A stretch of 33,605 nt of DNA from an uncultured Clostridia bacterium (GCA_947565865.1 CANOHT010000029.1:1-33605); one strand, 5' to 3'. Counted from the stretch's first letter, positions 23,934 through 32,286 are shown. The notes: generated by a model from the sequence alone, not told the origin. Numbers and translations are program-made.

Positions 23934-25102
23934 AGCGGCTGATGTCGGGACTGTGCGCGCTGCTCCTGCTGATGGCGGGGCTTGGCAGCGCCGCTGCCCA
24001 GGAGGCGGATACCGTGTGGGAGCTGGTCAGCGGCGACGGGCGTCATATCGCTTATGTGTGCTATGAGCCGGAGGCGGGAGATCAGTATATTTCCGAGGAT
24101 AACAGGCTCTACGAGGTTGTGCGGGTGGAGGGCGAGAAGGCTATTGCCGAGGACAAGGGCGACATGCCCATGCCCGACGTCAGCTGGCTGGACAGCGACG
24201 CCGCCCTGCCGGTCTCGGCCATGGGCAGGCGGCGCGTCGCCCTGTACTGCACCCACAGCGATGAAAGCTACGAGCCCTCCGACGGGCTGTACAGCGATGA
24301 CCGCCGCGGTTCAATTTACAAGGTAGCGGCGGGGCTGGCGGAGGAGCTGTCCTCCCTTGGCATCGAGGCGGAGGCGGCGGATACGCTCCATCATCCCCAT
24401 GACGCCGGCGCTTATCGGCGCTCCCGTCAAACGGCGGTGGAGCTGCTTAAAACCATGCCTGATGCGCTGCTGGATATTCACCGCGACGGCATTCCCGATC
24501 CGGATGAATACGCTGTGACCATCGGCGGAAAAAAAGCGTCGAAAGTCCGTCTGCTGGTGGGCCGAGGCAACCAGAACATGGCGGCCAACAAGGATTTCGC
24601 CCTGACGGTGAAGGCTGTGGCGGACAAGGTGTACCCTGGCCTGATTAAGGATATTTACATGGGCAAGGGCGCCTTCAATCAGGACCTGTATCCCCGGGCG
24701 CTGCTGCTGGAGTGCGGCACCTATACCATCAGCCGGGATCGGGTGATGACCAGCATGCCCATGATGGCGAACGTCCTCAGCCGCGCCCTGTACGGCGGCG
24801 TTACCGGTTCAGCCGGGACAACGGATGTCCGGGGTTCCTCCGGCGCGGACAAGGGTGGGGAAACCCAGGGCCAGCCGGATCCCACCACCCCGGCTACGCA
24901 GACCTCAAAAGGGGCGGGAAGCGGCATATTCTGGGTCCTTGGCATTTTCGTGGCGGGCCTGATTGTTTACGGTATTGCCGCCACGGGCAGCCTCAAAGGC
25001 GGTATGCACAAAGCGGGCCGCAACCTGAACGAGATGACCGGGGGCCTGGTGGGCGCCGACCCAAAGGCGGACGAGGAGCCCGAGGGCGAAAAAAAGCTAT
25101 AA
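23930..25102 (+). CDS. SpoIIP-like peptidoglycan hydrolase paralogue
   Basis: This second SpoIIP-family protein (390 aa) differs in architecture from the first. It has a signal peptide (1-23, ending SAAAQ), an N-terminal beta-rich segment (28-100), the hydrolase domain (about 102-290), a Gly/Thr/Ser linker, a C-terminal membrane span (about 332-352) and a charged tail. Active-site blocks are YCTHSDESYE (H109; the first His of the usual YHTH is Cys107), LDIHRDG (181-187) and LLLECGTYT (about 258-266). So it is probably anchored at its C-terminus, whereas the other copy is anchored at its N-terminus. Start ATG 23930 overlaps the DUF1614 stop. Co-transcription and a sigma-E-like promoter point to sporulation. 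Confidence 0.87.
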   Translation: MKRLMSGLCALLLLMAGLGSAAAQEADTVWELVSGDGRHIAYVCYEPEAGDQYISEDNRLYEVVRVEGEKAIAEDKGDMPMPDVSWLDSDAALPVSAMGRRRVALYCTHSDESYEPSDGLYSDDRRGSIYKVAAGLAEELSSLGIEAEAADTLHHPHDAGAYRRSRQTAVELLKTMPDALLDIHRDGIPDPDEYAVTIGGKKASKVRLLVGRGNQNMAANKDFALTVKAVADKVYPGLIKDIYMGKGAFNQDLYPRALLLECGTYTISRDRVMTSMPMMANVLSRALYGGVTGSAGTTDVRGSSGADKGGETQGQPDPTTPATQTSKGAGSGIFWVLGIFVAGLIVYGIAATGSLKGGMHKAGRNLNEMTGGLVGADPKADEEPEGEKKL

Positions 25103-25106
25103 GGAA

Positions 25107-25140
25107 AGGGCGCTGCGCAACGAAAAGTACGCAGCGCCCT
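25107..25140 (+). terminator. Hairpin after the spoIIP2 operon
   Basis: AGGGCGCTGCG pairs with CGCAGCGCCCT (11 bp, perfect) across a 12-base loop, beginning five bases after the stop codon. There is no T-run, so it may protect the mRNA end rather than terminate. Element C follows directly. Confidence 0.55.
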
Positions 25141-25446
25141 CATGGCGTCAAGAAAGTGGCTATGCGCCGCTTGGCACAGGGGCCTCACCCTGTTTCATCG
25201 CATGCCTGATCCAACGGCCAAGCCGCCATCCCGGCCGTTCGGACGCGCGTAGCCGCCCGGCGGCATCGCCCGCTGGGTGCTGCCCTCAGGGTTATTGCGG
25301 AAGCGGTTGCCAGCAGAACCGCTCCCAAAGCCTCCATGCAGGGGCTTTGCTCCGTTTAACGCTAATGCCCAGCAGGGATTCGCCAGTTTTCAAGCGGCGG
25401 TTTGCCAACGGCAGGTTCAGCGTTCCGTGGTGAAGCTTTTTTGAGA
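25141..25446 (+). repeat. Dispersed modular hairpin element, copy C (3' of spoIIP2)
   Basis: This fills the 370-base gap before the convergent permease gene. In order: AAAGTGGC/GCCGCTT hairpin (near 25152), module 1 CAGGGGCCTCACCCTGTTTCATCGCATG, a GC-rich spacer, module 2 AGGGGCTTTGCTCCGTTTAACGC (near 25337), GTTTGCCAACGGCAGGTT (25400-25417), and AAGCTTTTTTGA at the end, which copy A also has. I see no protein gene in it. Confidence 0.65.
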
Positions 25447-25471
25447 CTTGGTTGGTTTGGCCAGCCAGCGG

Positions 25472-26410
25472 TTACGCCTTCGCGGTCTGCCGTGCCATGC
25501 GCTTTTTTTTCCGATCATTGCGCCAGACAAGCAGCACCATCATCAGGACGGTTCCCAGGTAGGGGAAGGTCGCCGTCAGGGCAGAAGATATGCCAAAGGA
25601 CTGCAGGCGCATCCCCAGGGCGTCAATGAAGCCGAAGAGGAGCGCCGCCAGAAACACCTTGGGCGGGTTGGAGCGCCCGAAGATGACGCAGGCCACGGCG
25701 ATGAAGCCCCGGGAGTTGGACATATTCTCGCTGAAGGTGGACAGGTATCCCAAGGACAGGTGCGCGCCGGACAGGCAGGCCAGCACACCGCACAGCAGGG
25801 AAGCGATGTACTTCATCCGCTCCGGGCTTTTGCCGGCGGAGCGCAGGGACTGGGGATGCTCCCCGGCGGCCCTCAGCCAGAAGCCGAAGGGCGTCCGGTA
25901 AATCACCACCCAGCAGACCGCCACCAGCACCCACGCGACGTAGACCAGCAGGGTGTTGTTGTTCAGCAATTGGCCGATGACGGGAATCTGCTCCAGCCAG
26001 TCCGCCTGAAGCCGGGGCAGCGTCGACAAGCCGCCCTCCGCGTGGAAGGTGCCGCTTTGGCCGGTGAGCTCCCGCAGGAGAAAGGTGGTCAGGCCGCCGG
26101 CAAATATGTTCAGCGCCACGCCGATAATAAATTCATCGCTCTTGAATTTGATGACAAACACGCCGTACAGAAGCCCCAGCAGCAGCCCCGCCATCAGCCC
26201 GAAAAGGATGCCCACGGCCCAGGAACCGCTGATCCACGAACCCATGACCGCCGCGAAAGCGCCGATGAGCATCATGCCGTCGCAGCCGATGTTCATCATG
26301 CCCACATGATCGGTCATCAGGCAGCCCAGGGCGCATAGCACCACGGGGGTCGCGGTACGCAGGGTGTTCTGGAACAGGCCGAGGTTGACGATGGAGATAA
26401 GCTCGTTCAT
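25472..26410 (-). CDS. ABC transporter permease, nucleoside/BMP type (NupQ-like)
   Basis: This 312-residue inner-membrane permease of the branched-chain/sugar/nucleoside permease superfamily has eight to nine hydrophobic spans. Family landmarks are the N-terminal MNELISIVNLGLFQNTLRTATPVVLCALG, DHVGMMNIGCDGMMLIGAF, YRTPFGFWLRAAGEHPQSLRSAG (the cytoplasmic loop that meets the ATPase) and SRGFIAVACVIFGRSNP. Together with the next permease it forms the channel for the substrate delivered by the BMP protein. ATG 26410 overlaps the upstream stop by four bases. It is the last gene of the four-gene importer locus. A guanosine/nucleoside substrate is likely by family, not shown. Confidence 0.9.
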   Translation of the reverse strand: MNELISIVNLGLFQNTLRTATPVVLCALGCLMTDHVGMMNIGCDGMMLIGAFAAVMGSWISGSWAVGILFGLMAGLLLGLLYGVFVIKFKSDEFIIGVALNIFAGGLTTFLLRELTGQSGTFHAEGGLSTLPRLQADWLEQIPVIGQLLNNNTLLVYVAWVLVAVCWVVIYRTPFGFWLRAAGEHPQSLRSAGKSPERMKYIASLLCGVLACLSGAHLSLGYLSTFSENMSNSRGFIAVACVIFGRSNPPKVFLAALLFGFIDALGMRLQSFGISSALTATFPYLGTVLMMVLLVWRNDRKKKRMARQTAKA

Positions 26411-27486
26411 TCCTGGGCCTCCTTCCGCAGCGTCTGGGCTGCCTTGCGCTGGGCATGGCGGGCCCGGAGCGCGCTGACGATGCCCTGCTCCGCCGCCATA
26501 AAGAAGATGATGATAGACTGAATGATGACCACCAGGCTGCTGGGAATGCCCGCGTTGAGCTCCATGGCGCTGCCGCCGATCTTCATTGCGCCGAAGAACA
26601 GGCTCATCAGGATGATGCCCAGGGGATTGTAGCGGACGATCATGGCTACCAGCATGCCGTCGTAGTAAAACTCATTGGAGACCGTGGTGATGAAACGCCC
26701 GTGGAGGCCGAAGACCTCAAACATGCCCACCAGGCCGCAGATGGCGCCGGAAACCACCATGCTGCCCACGGCGAGTCGATCAGAGCGAATGCCGCTGTAA
26801 TGGGCGAAGCGGCCGTTTTGCCCGGTGAGCTTCATCTGGAACCCGGCGGTGGTCTTGCGCATTACATACCATACCAGGAAGGCGATGGCGGCGGTGAGGA
26901 AGATGCTCTCCGTCAGGCTGGAGCGGCGGATCAGCCGTTCGAACATGAAGGCCGGGTCGATGGCGTCCGTGCCGGAGGAAATGCCGCGCTCCATGGTCTT
27001 CAGTGGCCCGTTGGTGAGGTAGGTGCAGAAATAGATGGCCGCTGAATTCAGCAGGATGGTGGTGATGACCTCATTCACCCGCAGCTTGACCTTCAGCATC
27101 GCGGGTACCCAGGCATAAACGCCGCCCGCGGCCATGGCGGCCAGCAGGGCGAGGGGAATGCCGAGCCAGGGGGAAAGCCCCGCCAGCCTGGCTCCCACCA
27201 CGGCGGAAGCCATGGCGCCCAGGTACAGCTGACCTTCGCCGCCCACGTTGAAAATGCCGGCCTGGGCCGCGATGGCCGTGGCCAGACCCGTCAGGCAGAG
27301 GGTCGCCGCCTTGGCCAGGGTGTTGCCGATGGCGCGAGGGGTGCCGAAGGCCCCCTGGAGCATCAGCTGATATCCCTCCAGGGGCGGATGGCCGGTCAGC
27401 GCCATGATGCCCGCGCCCAGAAGAAGGGCAAGCCCCACGCTGACGCCCAGGGCCAGGAGATAATCCGGACGATGTCCGCGCTTCAT
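26407..27486 (-). CDS. ABC transporter permease, nucleoside/BMP type (NupP-like)
   Basis: This 359-residue partner permease has about nine membrane spans. Recognisable blocks are GYQLMLQGAFGTPRAIGNTLAKAATLCLTGLATAIAAQAGIFNVGGEGQLYLGAM and the coupling loop VMRKTTAGFQMKLTGQNGRFAHYSGI. These match YufP/NupP-type proteins. ATG 27486 overlaps the ATPase stop (ATGA), and its own stop overlaps the next permease, so all three are translated from one message. It acts in the cytoplasmic membrane as half of the heterodimeric channel. Confidence 0.9.
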   Translation of the reverse strand: MKRGHRPDYLLALGVSVGLALLLGAGIMALTGHPPLEGYQLMLQGAFGTPRAIGNTLAKAATLCLTGLATAIAAQAGIFNVGGEGQLYLGAMASAVVGARLAGLSPWLGIPLALLAAMAAGGVYAWVPAMLKVKLRVNEVITTILLNSAAIYFCTYLTNGPLKTMERGISSGTDAIDPAFMFERLIRRSSLTESIFLTAAIAFLVWYVMRKTTAGFQMKLTGQNGRFAHYSGIRSDRLAVGSMVVSGAICGLVGMFEVFGLHGRFITTVSNEFYYDGMLVAMIVRYNPLGIILMSLFFGAMKIGGSAMELNAGIPSSLVVIIQSIIIFFMAAEQGIVSALRARHAQRKAAQTLRKEAQE

Positions 27487-29024
27487 GCTTCCGCCTCCTT
27501 GCCGCCGCCGGTCATGTAGTAGCTCAGCTCCGCCTTTTCGATGGCGGAGGGGACGAATTCGCCGGTGACGCGGCCCTCGTAGATGGTCAGCAGGCGGTCG
27601 GACAGGCGATAAAGCTCGTCCAGATCAGCGCTGACCAGCAGAATGGCGCAGCCGCTGTTGCGCTTGTCCATGATGAATTGGTGAATGGCCTCCATGGCGC
27701 CGATGTCCACGCCCCGGGTCGGCTGGGAAATGACCAGCACCGGCGTGTCAAAGGCGAATTCCCGGGCTACCACCACCTTTTGCATATTGCCGCCGGAGAG
27801 GCTGCCCACAGGCACATCCACGCCCGCGCCGCGAATGTCAAACCTGCTGAAAAGCTCCTGGGCGTAGCGGCGGATGGCCCGGCGCTTCATATGAACGCCC
27901 ATCAGGGAGAACTGCTTTTGCTTCTCCCTGCCCACGATCAGGTTATCGGTGACATCGGCGGGGGCGGAAACGCCCGTCTTCAGCCGATCCTCCGGCACAT
28001 GGGCTACCCCCAGGGCACGCACCTGGCCGGGGGTCAGGCCGCGGATGGAGGTTGCGCCGATGCGCACGTCGCCGCCTCGCAGGGGCCTGAGGGCGGTGAC
28101 GGCCTCCACCAGCTGACTTTGGCCGTTGCCCTCAATGCCCGCGATGCCCAGAATTTCTCCCCGGCGCAGCTGAAAGGATATGCCCCGGACGGCGGGGAGC
28201 CCGCGGTTGTCCAGCACCTGCACGTTTTCCACGGTGACGGCGGGGGCGTCCTCCGCGTTGACCACAGACGGGTGTGCCATCGGTCCCAGCAGCACCTCGT
28301 GCCCCACCATCATGGAGGCCAGCATACGCTCGTTCACGTCCCGGGTATGTTCCACGCCCACCAGGCGGCCCGCCCGCATCACACCCACACGGTCGGAAAT
28401 GGCCATGACCTCGTAGAGCTTGTGGGTGATGATGATGATGGTCATCCGCTTTTCCCGGACAATGCGGCGGATGACGTGAAAGAGCTCATCGGTTTCCTGG
28501 GGGGTGAGGACGGCGGTGGGCTCGTCCAGGATCAGCAGATCCGCGCCGCGGTGCAGGGTCTTGAGGATTTCCACTCGCTGCTGAAGGCCCACGCTGATCT
28601 CGTCCACCTGGTCGGTGGGATTGACCTTCAGGCCATATTCCCGCACCAGGTCTTCCACGATGGCGTTGGCCTTTTTCAGGTCGGAAAACACGCCCCTGCG
28701 GGGTTCACGGCCCAGGGTGATGTTCTGCGCAACAGTAAAGGAGGGCGTCAGCATAAAATGCTGATGCACCATGCCTACCCCCCTGGCGATGGCCTCGCTG
28801 GGGCTGAAGCGCGTCATTTCCTGCCCTTTGACAATGACCTTCCCCGTGGTGGGGGCGTTCATGCCGTAAAGGATGTTCATCAGCGTGGACTTGCCAGCGC
28901 CGTTTTCGCCCACCAGCGCGAAAACCTCGCCCTTTCGTATATCCAGGGACACATCGTCGTTGGCCAGCACGCCCGGAAACTGCATGGATACATGCCGGAA
29001 GGAAACGATGGTTTCATCTGTCAC
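27483..29024 (-). CDS. ABC transporter ATPase with two ATP-binding domains (NupO-like)
   Basis: This 513-residue duplicated ATPase powers the importer. The first domain has Walker A GENGAGKST (39-47), signature-like ISVGLQQRVEI, Walker B LLILDEPTAVLT and switch IITHKL. The second has a degenerate Walker A (GIEGNGQSQL, no GKS/T), signature LSGGNMQKVVVAREF and Walker B-like VLVISQPTRGVDIG. A degenerate second site is normal in the sugar/nucleoside importers (RbsA, NupO, YufO). The start is GTG 29024 (MTDETIVSFRHVSMQFPG), with GAGGCG about 10 bases upstream. It is separated from the binding-protein gene by 243 bases containing element D and a terminator. Confidence 0.93.
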   Translation of the reverse strand: MTDETIVSFRHVSMQFPGVLANDDVSLDIRKGEVFALVGENGAGKSTLMNILYGMNAPTTGKVIVKGQEMTRFSPSEAIARGVGMVHQHFMLTPSFTVAQNITLGREPRRGVFSDLKKANAIVEDLVREYGLKVNPTDQVDEISVGLQQRVEILKTLHRGADLLILDEPTAVLTPQETDELFHVIRRIVREKRMTIIIITHKLYEVMAISDRVGVMRAGRLVGVEHTRDVNERMLASMMVGHEVLLGPMAHPSVVNAEDAPAVTVENVQVLDNRGLPAVRGISFQLRRGEILGIAGIEGNGQSQLVEAVTALRPLRGGDVRIGATSIRGLTPGQVRALGVAHVPEDRLKTGVSAPADVTDNLIVGREKQKQFSLMGVHMKRRAIRRYAQELFSRFDIRGAGVDVPVGSLSGGNMQKVVVAREFAFDTPVLVISQPTRGVDIGAMEAIHQFIMDKRNSGCAILLVSADLDELYRLSDRLLTIYEGRVTGEFVPSAIEKAELSYYMTGGGKEAEA

Positions 29025-29055
29025 AAGCGTTCGCCTCGCTATCCAGATTCAGGTT

Positions 29056-29090
29056 GAAAAAGGCGGGCAGGGGATCGCTCCGCTGCCCGC
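29056..29090 (-). terminator. Intrinsic terminator between the binding-protein and ATPase genes
   Basis: On the minus strand, GCGGGCAG pairs with CTGCCCGC across a 12-base loop, followed by CTTTTTC. It lies just before the ATPase start. Partial read-through would give the usual excess of binding protein over membrane components. Confidence 0.75.
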
Positions 29091-29267
29091 GCAGGCTGCC
29101 ATACAAGAATACAGAGAAACAGTCAAGTAACTTGCCGTCGGCAGACTCAATTCGTATCCGCCGGCTTTGCCGGTCGGGCGGGGAGTTTTTCGCAGCAAAA
29201 CTTGTTTTTGCGGAGAAACATTCCACAGCATCCCTCGTCAAAGTGGCTCTGCCACTTTGACGATACT
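29056..29267 (-). repeat. Dispersed modular hairpin element, copy D (3' of the BMP gene)
   Basis: In the direction of the BMP gene: a perfect 12-bp hairpin CGTCAAAGTGGC-AGA-GCCACTTTGACG (29262-29236) right after the stop; a diverged module (GAGGGATGCTGTGGAATGTTTCTC); GCAAAGCCGG and CGGATACGAATTGAG (also in copy A); AGTCTGCCGACGGCAAGTTA (29147-29128), identical to copy B; then the terminator at 29056-29090. Confidence 0.75.
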
Positions 29268-30260
29268 TTAGTTGAGCGCCGTGGGCACCTCGATCTCGCC
29301 GGAAATAATCTTGGCCTTGATTTCCTCGACCTCCGCCTTCAGCTCGTCAGAAACCTGCTGAGGCATATCGTCGGCGCCGTAGGCCACGTCGATAAAGCCG
29401 GTGTCCATACCCGCCATCCAGATGGCGCCGGGCTGATAACTGTTCTCCATGTCGCTGACCGTATCATAAATGGACTGGCCGACCCGCTTAATCATGGAGC
29501 AGATAATCACGTCGGGGTTAATGTACTTCTGGTCGGAATCCACGCCGATGGCGTAGGTGCCGGACTCGGCCGCCGCCTCGAAGACGCCCTCGCCGGTCTT
29601 GCCGGCCACGGCGAATACGATGTCGCAGCCGCCGTCGTACAGGGTGGTGGCCGCCTCCTTGCCCTTGGCGGGATCCTCATAGGTATCGGTGTACTGACGC
29701 TCCACCACCACATCGGGATTGGCGTACTTGGCGCCCGCCTCATAGCCCACGATGAAGTCATTGATGGTCGCGCCGTCCTCGCCGCCTACCACGCCGATCT
29801 TGCCCGTGGCGGTCAGCTTGGCGGCAATGTAGCCCACCAGGAAGGAGCCCTGGTTCTGGGCGTAAACGATGGACATCAGGTTGCCGCCCACACCGTCCAG
29901 ACCGTTGTCCACGAAAATGAACTTCACGTCCGGATATTCGGGCGCGGCCTTGGACAGATAATCCCAGAACTGCCAGCCCACAGCGATCACCACGTCGCAG
30001 GTGTCAGCGGCGTCGTAGAGGCTGTTCTCATACAGGGAGGCGTCCTCCTTGCACTCGAAGATCTTGGGGGTCACGCCGAAATCGGCCACCAGCCGGTTCA
30101 GGCCCTCCACCGAGGAATCATAAAAGGAGCGGTCGCCCTGGGTGCCGGCCAGCACCACGGCCACGGAAAGGGGCTTCTCCTCCTGCTCCGCCAGAGCGGG
30201 GAAAGCCATCATGCCCAGGCACAGGCACAGGGTCATGAGCAGTGCGAACAGTTTCTTCAT
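29268..30260 (-). CDS. BMP-family substrate-binding protein of ABC importer
   Basis: This extracytoplasmic receptor (330 aa) of the BMP/PnrA family binds purine nucleosides in characterised members. Blocks are SVAVVLAGTQGDRSFYDSSVEGL (44-60 region), CDVVIAVGWQFWDYL, FIFVDNGLDGVGGNLMSIVYAQNQGSFLVGYIAA, KIGVVGGEDGATINDFIVGYEAGA and CDIVFAVAGKTGEGVFEAA. The signal peptide MKKLFALLMTLCLCLGMMAFPALA ends in an ALA-EQ signal peptidase I site. I see no proper lipobox, which is odd for a Gram-positive receptor. ATG 30260 has GGAGGT eight bases upstream. A hairpin at 30282-30301 precedes it. It is followed by the ATPase and two permeases. Confidence 0.9.
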   Translation of the reverse strand: MKKLFALLMTLCLCLGMMAFPALAEQEEKPLSVAVVLAGTQGDRSFYDSSVEGLNRLVADFGVTPKIFECKEDASLYENSLYDAADTCDVVIAVGWQFWDYLSKAAPEYPDVKFIFVDNGLDGVGGNLMSIVYAQNQGSFLVGYIAAKLTATGKIGVVGGEDGATINDFIVGYEAGAKYANPDVVVERQYTDTYEDPAKGKEAATTLYDGGCDIVFAVAGKTGEGVFEAAAESGTYAIGVDSDQKYINPDVIICSMIKRVGQSIYDTVSDMENSYQPGAIWMAGMDTGFIDVAYGADDMPQQVSDELKAEVEEIKAKIISGEIEVPTALN

Positions 30261-30281
30261 GCGGAAATACCTCCAAATCAT

Positions 30282-30301
30282 TTTCCGAAGTATTTCGGAA
30301 A
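30282..30301 (-). promoter_or_regulatory. Hairpin in the leader of the BMP gene
   Basis: TTTCCGAA and TTCGGAAA form a perfect 8-bp inverted repeat with a four-base loop, ending about 9 bases before the ribosome binding site. It could be an operator or an RNA hairpin; the sequence TATTTCCGC just after the binding site could pair with the same arm in an alternative fold. Confidence 0.4.
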
Positions 30302-30421
30302 GATTTAACCGTCATTCTCATTCGCGATGACAAAGCGAAATTCCTGCAATGCCCGGGCCACAAGCAGGATTTTCCGCGGATGGGAGCGTACTTTTTTTAT
30401 CATAGCGAGGAGGCTGCGAAC

Positions 30422-31030
30422 ATGAAGCTGCTGTTTGTCGATGCTTGTCCACGGGGAGAAGCGTCCCGTACCCTGCGTTTGGCCCGGGTTTTTACGGAGG
30501 AGCTTTCGTACGCCTGCCCCGGGCTTGAAATCGTGGAGCACTGTCTGCCGTCCATGGGCCTGAGCCCGGAGAACGCGGAAGTTCTTGCCCTGAAGGAAGC
30601 CCTGTGCGATCAGCAGTCCTGGGAGCATCCGCTGTTGCGGGTAGGGCGGGAATTGCGGGAGGCCGACGCGGTGGCGGTGGCCGCGCCCTACTGGGATCTG
30701 TCCTTTCCTTCCATGCTGAAGGTGTGGGTGGAGCACGCCTATGTGCGCAACCTGACCTTCCGTTATGAGGCGGACCGCTGCATCGGCCTGTGCCGGGGCA
30801 GGGAAGCAGCCTACATCACCACGGCGGGAAGTCCCATCGGTCATGAGGACTGGGGGACGGGGTATATCCGCGCCGTGCTGCGGACGCTGGGGAATCCCGG
30901 CTTTACCGTGGTGAAGGCCGAAGCCCTTGATCTGGAAGGCCGGGACGCGGAGGCGATTGTGCGGGAAGCGGAACAGACGGCCAGACGGGAAGCACGGCTG
31001 ATGGCGCGGCGGCTGACGGCGAGAGCATAA
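30422..31030 (+). CDS. Flavodoxin-fold NAD(P)H oxidoreductase (AzoR/quinone reductase type)
   Basis: This 202-residue FMN-dependent oxidoreductase is of the flavodoxin_2 type. The FMN phosphate loop is MKLLFVDACPRGEASRTLRLA (1-21). PYWDLSFPSMLKVWVEHAYVRNLTF (about 92-116) is the central conserved block, and TTAGSPIGHEDWGTGYIRAVLRTLG is the third, near the flavin ring. Members reduce quinones or azo compounds with NAD(P)H. ATG 30422 has GGAGG eight bases upstream; the longer frame to 30242 lacks a site and overlaps the divergent gene. It is monocistronic and divergent from the BMP importer. The physiological substrate is unknown. Confidence 0.87.
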   Translation: MKLLFVDACPRGEASRTLRLARVFTEELSYACPGLEIVEHCLPSMGLSPENAEVLALKEALCDQQSWEHPLLRVGRELREADAVAVAAPYWDLSFPSMLKVWVEHAYVRNLTFRYEADRCIGLCRGREAAYITTAGSPIGHEDWGTGYIRAVLRTLGNPGFTVVKAEALDLEGRDAEAIVREAEQTARREARLMARRLTARA

Positions 31031-31281
31031 CTGAACGCGGCAGTGCGGCAAACGTAAATTGGAGGTAAACTGTAGTATCCTTTTAGCTGTGTATAGCGTG
31101 TATTATGTAAGGGAAATGGAGAGAAACAGGAAAGCACAGAAAAAATAGTAAATACAGTTCGAAGAAAGCTATGCAAAAGGGCAGCGGGCCTCGCGAAGAC
31201 TCCATACTTCCTCAATCGTAGTGATTACAGCTTTCACCCGTATTCCATTGGTATAATGCGTACAGACAAGGAATTGATAGC
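31031..31281. other. Intergenic transition to AT-rich DNA
   Basis: Base composition drops sharply from the GC-rich chromosome to AT-rich sequence here. There is an isolated GGAGG near 31062 without a following start codon. I see no gene, no ssrA or tRNA fragment, and no clear repeat. This may mark the left border of an acquired segment. Confidence 0.35.
31249..31257 (+). promoter_or_regulatory. Extended -10 promoter of the DUF4238 gene
   Basis: TGGTATAAT (TG at 31249-31250, TATAAT at 31252-31257) is an extended -10 element. No good -35 is visible at the right distance. The start codon is 24 bases downstream. Confidence 0.5.
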
Positions 31282-32286
31282 ATGCAGAAAACAAAGAAAC
31301 AGCACTATGTTCCTCGGTGCTATCTCAAGGCGTTTGTAATTCCCGGTACTTTGCAAGTGCATGTGTACGATAAAGTAGCTAAACGCCAGAGAATTAATAA
31401 CTACGAAGATGTAGCTTCGGAAAACTACTTCCATGATCTCTCTCTTACGGAAGAAGAACGATCAATCCTGACAGAAGTGCTTGAGGCAAATGGTAAGAGG
31501 ATAGACGATATAGATGTTCAGTATATTGAACATCTTTTCGCTAATGACATTGAGCCAGTTTTCGGTGGCTTGCTTGAAGGCTTGCGGAATGCTGCAAACA
31601 ACTTTACTCCATGGTATGTAAGGAACTGCCGTATTTTGAATATGCGACAAAAATTCAAATTTGCAATCATGCTTGCGTTCCAATACATCAGAACAAAAGG
31701 AACAAGAAACCGTATATCTGATATGCTCGACTGTTTTCAGCAAGCATTCGAAGCTAGAGCAGCAAACGGAAAGAAAGAGGATTGGAGTAAATACCTTGAT
31801 GTCAATGTTAAGGACGCTCATAATGAGATGATCATAAATATTGACAATCTTCTCCAACTGTCACTTTCTTTTTTGAAGCATAAGTGGTGTCTGTGTATTA
31901 ACCAGACCAGCGCGCCAATCATCACCTCTGATAATCCGATTGCAACAATGGCCCACGTCTGCAATGGTCCTGCTGCTATGGGTGGAATAAACAGCAAAGG
32001 CGTGGAAATTGCATTCCCAATAGCACCGAATGCCATTCTTGTGATGGTCGATGATAATTACCACAGTTTGCCGATACACGATTTGGCATTTGTTCCAATG
32101 AACGAAGATAGTGTAGAATACTACAACGCTATGCAAGTTGGAAAAGCGGAGAGATGCCTTTTTTCTTCCGCTCAAGACTTTGGCATTATTGAAAGGGTTC
32201 TTGCAAAGCACCCTGCTTTGTTCGATACACCTTCGATGTCTTTGTCATGGGGAGGTAAAGTATTCTATCCACAAGGAGAAAGATAA
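31282..32286 (+). CDS. DUF4238-domain protein, AT-rich accessory gene
   Basis: This 334-residue protein shows the DUF4238 hallmarks: KKQHYVPRCYLKAFV at 5-19, VYDKVAKRQRINNYEDVASENYFHD (about 28-52), and a later FLKHKWCLCINQTSAPIITSDNPIA (about 197-221), a strand pattern containing the SDNP motif. DUF4238 proteins occur in scattered fashion on mobile elements and in defence islands; nuclease activity has been suggested by some for the wider group but is not established. ATG 31282 has AAGGAA eight bases upstream and an extended -10 promoter. The gene is far more AT-rich than the chromosome and is followed by degraded DNA, which points to horizontal transfer. Confidence 0.82.
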   Translation: MQKTKKQHYVPRCYLKAFVIPGTLQVHVYDKVAKRQRINNYEDVASENYFHDLSLTEEERSILTEVLEANGKRIDDIDVQYIEHLFANDIEPVFGGLLEGLRNAANNFTPWYVRNCRILNMRQKFKFAIMLAFQYIRTKGTRNRISDMLDCFQQAFEARAANGKKEDWSKYLDVNVKDAHNEMIINIDNLLQLSLSFLKHKWCLCINQTSAPIITSDNPIATMAHVCNGPAAMGGINSKGVEIAFPIAPNAILVMVDDNYHSLPIHDLAFVPMNEDSVEYYNAMQVGKAERCLFSSAQDFGIIERVLAKHPALFDTPSMSLSWGGKVFYPQGER

